This document shows, one piece after another, positions 59,126 to 64,000 of a stretch of 64,000 nucleotides of DNA. The notes beneath the pieces are model-generated. The model worked only from the letters and a program-made list of their open reading frames with translations. It was not told the origin of the DNA and made no database searches. The translations under genes and the position numbers were made by a program. Origin of the DNA: Guyanagaster necrorhizus (taxonomy: Eukaryota; Basidiomycota; Agaricomycetes; Agaricales; Physalacriaceae); contig NW_025064890.1 of the NCBI RefSeq assembly GCF_019112545.1, positions 647,818 to 711,817 on the forward strand, given 5' to 3'. Position 1 is the first letter of the stretch, and the number at the start of each line of letters is the position of its first letter.

Positions 59126-60580
59126 ATGGGAGGTCATCTCTTCTTCCTTCTCTTCGTCTATCTCGCTGCACAAGACTTCTTCGTATGCGTAAAGTCGACA
59201 CCAGATACCCCAGCGAACTGCACCTCTCCAGCTATCAGGGTAGAATGGTATGCAACCACTGTGACTTCGCCTTTAGCCGTTGAAAGGAACATTATCGTAG
59301 GAACACGTTCACTGATGAGGAAAAAGCCGCATACTTTGACGCCGAGTTGTGCCTCTTCAAGGCGCCTGCTCAAACAAGCATACCTGGCGTCACTTCCCGT
59401 TACGAAGACCTGGTAAGTCTACCGAAACCGCCTTTTTTCCCTCAAAAAGGTCTCCCACTGACCCACAGAAATTCAGGTCGGTGTTCACTCCGAGCAGAGC
59501 GACATCTATGCGGATAATGATACTTGGCATCTGACTGGACAGTGCGTCGGCTGGCAAAACTTCATCAAATGAAGTAAATTCACTCTTTGTAGATTCCTCG
59601 CCGTGAGCCATCGTCGGCTAGAAGAGAAGTAACCAACTTAACTGATTGGCGTCTCGAACTACTTAGGTCCACCGTTACTACCTATATACCCACGAGACGC
59701 TGCTCCGGAAGGAATGTGGATACACCGGACTGGTAAGTTAACATTGAATTCACGCCTCCCGATCTGAAAGTGACGAACCCATCTCTAACAGATCCCATAC
59801 TGGAATGAAGTCCCGGACGCGGGATCGTTCGCAAACGCGAGCACCATCCTCGATTTTGGCGGTGAAGGCGACACAGAGTCGGATTATGCTGTCACGAGCG
59901 GTCCTTTTGCCAATCTGACTGCTCACCTTGGACCTGGGGCTGAGAATGCTAACCATCTCGTGACTCGCCGGCTAGATGCGGAGAGTTCGTTGTATGCTGG
60001 ACAGTCATATGTGGACGCTGTGAACAACGAGACTGCTTTCGCTGACTTCCAAAAGAATCTGTTTAATACATTGCATGACGCTGGTCATGCTGGCGTTGGA
60101 GGCGACGTTAGTCTGGAGTCTAGTACTCAGCGTTGTGCTTACTCTTATTTTCAGATGCTCAACATCATGACGTCGCCGAATGATCCGATTTTCTGGCTGC
60201 ATCATGCTTATCTAGACTACGTGCGCCATCTTTATTGGTGGATTTTGCGTAGGTGTTCATGTCTGCTCTGTTAGGTTTGGTGGAAATGGCAAGGGGACGA
60301 CGAATCGAGGATTCATGATCTCACAGATGTGGGATATGAAACGCAAGGTGAACCCTCCACTGGCTATGTGGTAAGAGCGTATGCTTCCTTGAATAAGCTC
60401 CATCGAACGCACATCTGTATAGGAAACTAATGAGGGCACGGTTTTATACGTATACGATATCATACCAAGTATAACGGTGCGTCATTGACCAATGTTTCGG
60501 CTTCCTTCCTGACCTGTGTTTCATAGGTTGGGGATGTCTTGTATACGAAAGGCGGATACTTGTGTTATATCTATGTGTAA
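59126..60580 (+). CDS. Secreted tyrosinase / di-copper-centre protein
   Basis: Type-3 copper enzyme oxidising phenols. Nine exons (59126-59247, 59301-59412, 59477-59541, 59593-59602, 59667-59732, 59792-60220, 60275-60370, 60423-60476, 60527-60580) join in phase to 335 residues; exon 4 is only 10 nt. Signal peptide MGGHLFFLLFVYLAAQDFFV. The CuA site has His in LVGVHSEQSD, TWHLTGQF and VHRYYLYTHE. The usual FLPWHR reads FLAVHR here, across the micro-exon junction. The CuB site has HDAGHAGVGGDVS and FWLHHAYLDYVWW, giving all three histidines. The C-terminus is short, so this is the small secreted type without the inhibitory C-terminal domain of mushroom melanin tyrosinases. PYWNEVPDAG and SPNDPIFW are family landmarks. 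Substrate unknown; the FLAV change may alter the active-site environment. Confidence 0.85.
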
Positions 60581-61088
60581 GAATCTATTACACCAGCACA
60601 CTATCTTTTCATTAGGACACAAGCGGCTGAAATGACATGGAAGAATTTCAGCCCGAGTCGGGGCGAGTGAGCACTGAGCAAGCAAGGGTTTGTGAGAAGG
60701 CTAGCGTCAAGAGAATTAATTAAGACTCAGAGAATCTTTGGGGGCTCGGCTTGTGTGGGGCCCGACAGCGTTTTCTTCGCGTTCAATACACGATTTCCAA
60801 GCAGAAGTGGAGGAATCAACATCATATCATCTGATAATAGCGTATACATGGATTGATGTATGTACGTACAGCACAAGGGACGGCCGAAAATTTATCCCAG
60901 AGCATTTATAAAAGAGCAATAATTGTTAATCATCGCGAATCGAGCACTTAACTTACCTTGTCACCGATCCACAGCAATACACAAAAAGGTCTGATTAGCG
61001 GATTGAAAAGACGCAATCTATTTTTGGACATACACACCGAAGGGCACGCTTGGAAAATATGTCTTACACCACTTTGCTTCCGACTACC
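60581..61088. other. Spacer between tyrosinase and trefoil gene
   Basis: Contains a TTTATAAAAGAG TATA-like element at about 60906, about 180 bp before the next ATG, consistent with a promoter with a longer leader. No ORF supported. Confidence 0.4.
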
Positions 61089-61838
61089 ATGTCTCTCTCA
61101 AGGACACACACACCCAAGGTCAGCTCAATGATCCATCCTCCTCCAGTCTCTTTCTTACCGTATAGGTTCTTTTTTAGCTTGTTTCCGGCGTGTACAGAAT
61201 TATTAGTGAAGCATCTCACTCGACTATACGGGTCCATCAGCATGGAAAGCCCATTCAGCTTTCGCACCGTTACGAACTTTTGGGTGTATTTGAGCAGGTA
61301 GGTTGACTCACCTGTTTCCCAAGCTACGTCTCATCATTGTTTTTGTACAGTGGGAGCTCACCGAGCAGGAAAAAGGAGGATTCTTGATCAGGAGCATGGG
61401 TCTGACATTGGGGCAAGTTGGTGCAGAGAATGTGAGTGATATCTGTGCGTCAAGGGGATTCCTTGTACTCATAATTCTCTTAGGATGTCATGATCATCAA
61501 TGGGGGCAATCCTATTGCTTTCTTAGTGGAACCTATAGGGGATGGTCTCTACACGGTTCGTTGCCGACTCAACATCCTCTATGAATCTCTACATTAATAA
61601 TAATAATATCTGTGACAGGTAAAGGCACCCGATGGTGATGGACTCTATTGGAACATCTCGCAACCTCCCACACGACAGCTTCCCGAAGTTCACGTACGTC
61701 TTTCGCCACCAACGTCCCGAAATACTCTGATATCCGTTCCAGGTAAAGCTCGGTCCCGGTGCGATCGATGGCGAGTTTGAACCTACCCAGCTGTGGCGCT
61801 TCGAACGTCTCGACGATGATTCTGGCGCTTACTTCTGA
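61089..61838 (+). CDS. Beta-trefoil protease-inhibitor-like protein (I66/mycocypin-like)
   Basis: Six exons (61089-61118, 61178-61297, 61351-61431, 61484-61555, 61619-61693, 61743-61838) splice to 157 residues, and all five introns are phase 0. It starts MSLSRTHTPK then LVSGVYRIISEAS. Each later exon is about one or two beta-trefoil strands: WELTEQEKGGFLIRSMGLTL, VMIINGGNPIAFLVEP, VKAPDGDGLYWNISQP and FEPTQLWRFERL. No signal peptide. Size, MSL...GxYxI start, internal pseudo-repeats and a QLWRFER-type end resemble mushroom serine-protease inhibitors of MEROPS family I66 and the cysteine-protease-inhibiting mycocypins. Such proteins are cytosolic fruiting-body defence proteins against insects and nematodes. 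Resemblance is by pattern only; a trefoil lectin is the main alternative. An earlier in-frame Met exists at 61062. Confidence 0.6.
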
Positions 61839-63093
61839 ACGCTCCTGAAAAATTCTTGCAGGGTGCTCCAGGGTCGAATAGGCTTTGATAACCGGTGCTG
61901 TGCTATGTATACCTTTAATAATCAGGCCACTTTTTACTCTGGGACGAACACCTAGGCCTGCACACGACACGACGCGCGCTATTTTACCCCAAAGAAATAA
62001 GTGTGGGGATGGAAGCTAATAACGGTGCAATTCAACAAGGACAAATACTGCTTCTCGTCCACAATTTGCAATTAGCTCCTTGTCCTTCCCCATCAACAGA
62101 CACCTCGAATGCATGATACACTGTGGATATCGAAGGTAACAGCGCTACTGAACCGAGGAAATAATTACAAGGGCAATGACGGATTATTCAGTGAGAATTG
62201 TCTTTGCATCGTCTCTTCTTCATCTACTATAGAACGCAACCTGTGATCTACTTCAAACGCTTGGAATATTCATGCAGAGCGTCCGATTCCAGCGAACATT
62301 ACAGGCCGGTGAATGGTATACAAGATTTGTGCCTGTTCTCTCAGTATGCATGATTCTTATACGCGCATGAGTATCAGCTCAGATGACAGTCTTGCTTGCT
62401 CGTCGGGGCTGCGCATCCTTTTTAAGGCGTCCTGCCCACGAGTAGAACCACCGCTCTCCGGATACCATGGAGAGTGATGCTAAGAGGGTTGGCGGTAGCA
62501 GCTGTGTAAGTCGAGCCGCAGCAAGGGCACAATCTGTATGATTTCCAGGGCGCCGACACTTAGCTACAACAAAGCTGGAAGACCAAGCATATGCTTTAGT
62601 TGGTTGCCTTTGCCTGCCTGTGTGGTTTCTCGTGAGCGGGATGTGTCCCAACTGCTCACACGCCAGTCCGACTACTACGTTGTCCAAGAACCCGGCATCA
62701 GTATTCGTATCTGCATCGCTTTCCATTATATATATGCTAATACCTGTACTTTATAGCTTTCTCTCGAACGTTGTCAGAGATTCTCTGTATCTCCAACGGT
62801 AGCTATATAATGTTACTAGCTAGGGGCGTCGTCGCGCACGGAACATGCGTTCCCTTCTCAACAGGACAGATGCATCAATAGGTCTCCTCATAGGTATATC
62901 TAGATTGGTCTTAGCTACTTCTCTGAAACTCACTTCGTCTCGGCCGCCTTTTCCAGAAAGCAATCTATGGATGTACTAGAGACCGCGTCCCGAGTTTGCA
63001 GTATATTTAAACAGCCTGACCTGTACTCGATACCAATACCCAAACACAGACCTTCGTTCACCCTTTCACTCTCTCTGGTGGTACCCTTGGGCG
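61839..63093. other. Spacer
   Basis: About 1.25 kb. Both strands have open frames at 62380-62760, but with no splice context or recognisable domain. A TATATTTAA at about 63002 is a candidate TATA box for the gene at 63094, 92 bp away. Confidence 0.35.
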
Positions 63094-64000
63094 ATGTTGC
63101 TCGTCGCCCCCTTTCTCTCTTTCTTCTTCGCATTCCTTCTACATGTTGTCAATGCTGAAAATGTCTACAATTCTAGTGAGGCCTATTCTGCAGGCGAATT
63201 AGGCCAAACGCCTTCTCAATCTTTCTATTCATCTAATTACACGCCGTAAGTGGCTCTCTCCTTATTTGTCTTGAAATGCCGACCAATAACATCTTCAGTG
63301 CTGCTTGGAATTGGGTCGTCGAGTCTAATGACACTGCCAACATTCCCTCCGGTTACTTGTTCATGGCCCTCCAGGGTGACGATACTGTACAACCCGGTGC
63401 AGTCATATACGACAGTTCTGGCGAGCTCGTGTGGTCTGGCGCCGATTATGGCGCCGTCACATCCTTCCGGGTAGTCTCTTACCTCGATGCACCACATATA
63501 CTAATGTGGCAAGGGAACACAACGAGACAGGGTATTGGTTCTGTGTTGTTGATTGACCAGAACTACTCAATAGTTAATAATATGTAAATAAATCCCTCTT
63601 TCATCGAATCCTATGCACTGATAGTACCGCAGGACTATCGATCTTCCTGGGAACTATACTGATTGTAACGAAGCGGGTACTTTTGCGTACTTTGGATAGC
63701 CTCGATTGCTGACACGATTGCAGGCCGAATTTACTTCTAATGACACAACATTGACTGCCGCTTATCGCGCCGTCAATATGAATCTTACTACATACGGAGG
63801 GCCCGAAAATGGCTGGCTCTATGACTCTGTCGCACAAGAAGTCAGCATTGATACAGGTGTGTGTATATCCTTTGATTGTTATATTTTCAATCGCTGATCC
63901 TCCTTCTAGGTGTAACAATATGGAACTGGAGTGCGATCGATCACGTCGATGCGAGACTATGCTATTCCAGTATCGGCGACCATGATTCATCAGAGGACGA
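63094..64000 (+). CDS. Arylsulfotransferase-domain (ASST-like) secreted protein, 3' part beyond window
   Basis: The start MLLVAPFLSFFFAFLLHVVN is a signal peptide, followed by a short linker. Exon 2 (from 63299) gives TPAAWNWVVESNDTANIPSG, then GYLFMALQGDD, AVIYDSSGELVWSGADYG and SYLDAPHILMWQGNTTRQG, continuing GIGSVLLIDQNYSIV. Later exons give AEFTSNDTTLTAAYRAVNM, ENGWLYDSVAQEVSIDTG and TIWNWSAIDHVDA, running off the right edge. This matches the beta-propeller family named arylsulfotransferase (Pfam ASST/Arylsulfotran_2) that is expanded in fungi. The biochemical activity of the fungal members is not established, so the name is a family label only. A donor at 63246 and acceptor at 63298 were used for the first intron. 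Confidence 0.78.

Noticed and set aside
62379..62726. 115-codon minus frame between the trefoil and arylsulfotransferase genes
   Set aside because: No signal peptide, motif or splice context; a plus frame of similar quality overlaps it.

Overview
The window is nuclear DNA of a mushroom-forming basidiomycete (Agaricomycete). Nearly every gene is cut by many introns of about 50 bp with GT-AG borders. Most gene families are general fungal ones, but several point to Agaricomycetes: DUF6593, a glyoxal-oxidase-type copper radical oxidase, short secreted tyrosinases, an I66/mycocypin-like beta-trefoil protein and a WOPR regulator. I saw no rRNA, convincing tRNA, CRISPR array or intact transposon. 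Gene models were spliced by hand. Coordinates run from start to stop codon and include introns.

Layout. 0-3.6 kb: an NCS1 uracil/allantoin-type permease (minus, running off the left edge) and, divergently, a 2-oxoglutarate/Fe(II) dioxygenase. 3.6-9 kb is an accessory stretch: a TATA-driven 18-codon signal-peptide-like ORF, a GH16-like glucanase gene with a nonsense codon at its active site, two tandem paralogues encoding six-cysteine secreted peptides, and a DUF6593 gene. 9-19.7 kb is conserved housekeeping: the giant Furry/Tao3/Mor2 morphogenesis gene, convergent with MLH1. 19.7-22.4 kb is gene-poor and holds a relic of a tyrosinase gene. 22.4-27.3 kb: copper radical oxidase and a zinc medium-chain polyol/alcohol dehydrogenase. 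28-35 kb: a hypothetical ORF, an Ime2/MAK-like kinase, a secreted histidine acid phosphatase and a fatty-acid 2-hydroxylase. 35.7-41.5 kb: exocyst SEC5 and an RMD1/DUF155 membrane protein. 41.6-45.8 kb: two unrecognised minus-strand genes and a WOPR (Gti1/Pac2) regulator. 47.3-49.8 kb: a DNAJC11-type J-protein. 50-52.9 kb: only weak ORFs. 53-58.5 kb: ENP2, ERV29/SURF4 and YTM1. 59-64 kb: a second accessory stretch with an intact secreted tyrosinase, a 157-residue beta-trefoil protease-inhibitor-like protein and the 5' part of an arylsulfotransferase-domain gene.

How it fits together. The conserved blocks serve growth, trafficking and ribosome assembly: Furry/Tao3 and SEC5 for polarity and exocytosis, ERV29 for ER cargo export, ENP2 and YTM1 for 40S and 60S biogenesis. 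Genes for secreted proteins cluster in the accessory stretches and tend to carry a TATA box about 70-90 bp before the ATG. That is where gene birth and decay are visible: a tandem duplication, a nonsense-mutated glucanase and a tyrosinase relic whose closest match is the intact gene 38 kb away. The most function-suggestive pairing is the NCS1 permease with a 333-residue dioxygenase of the family that includes thymine-7-hydroxylase. I found no clear-cut new system; the best leads are in the findings.
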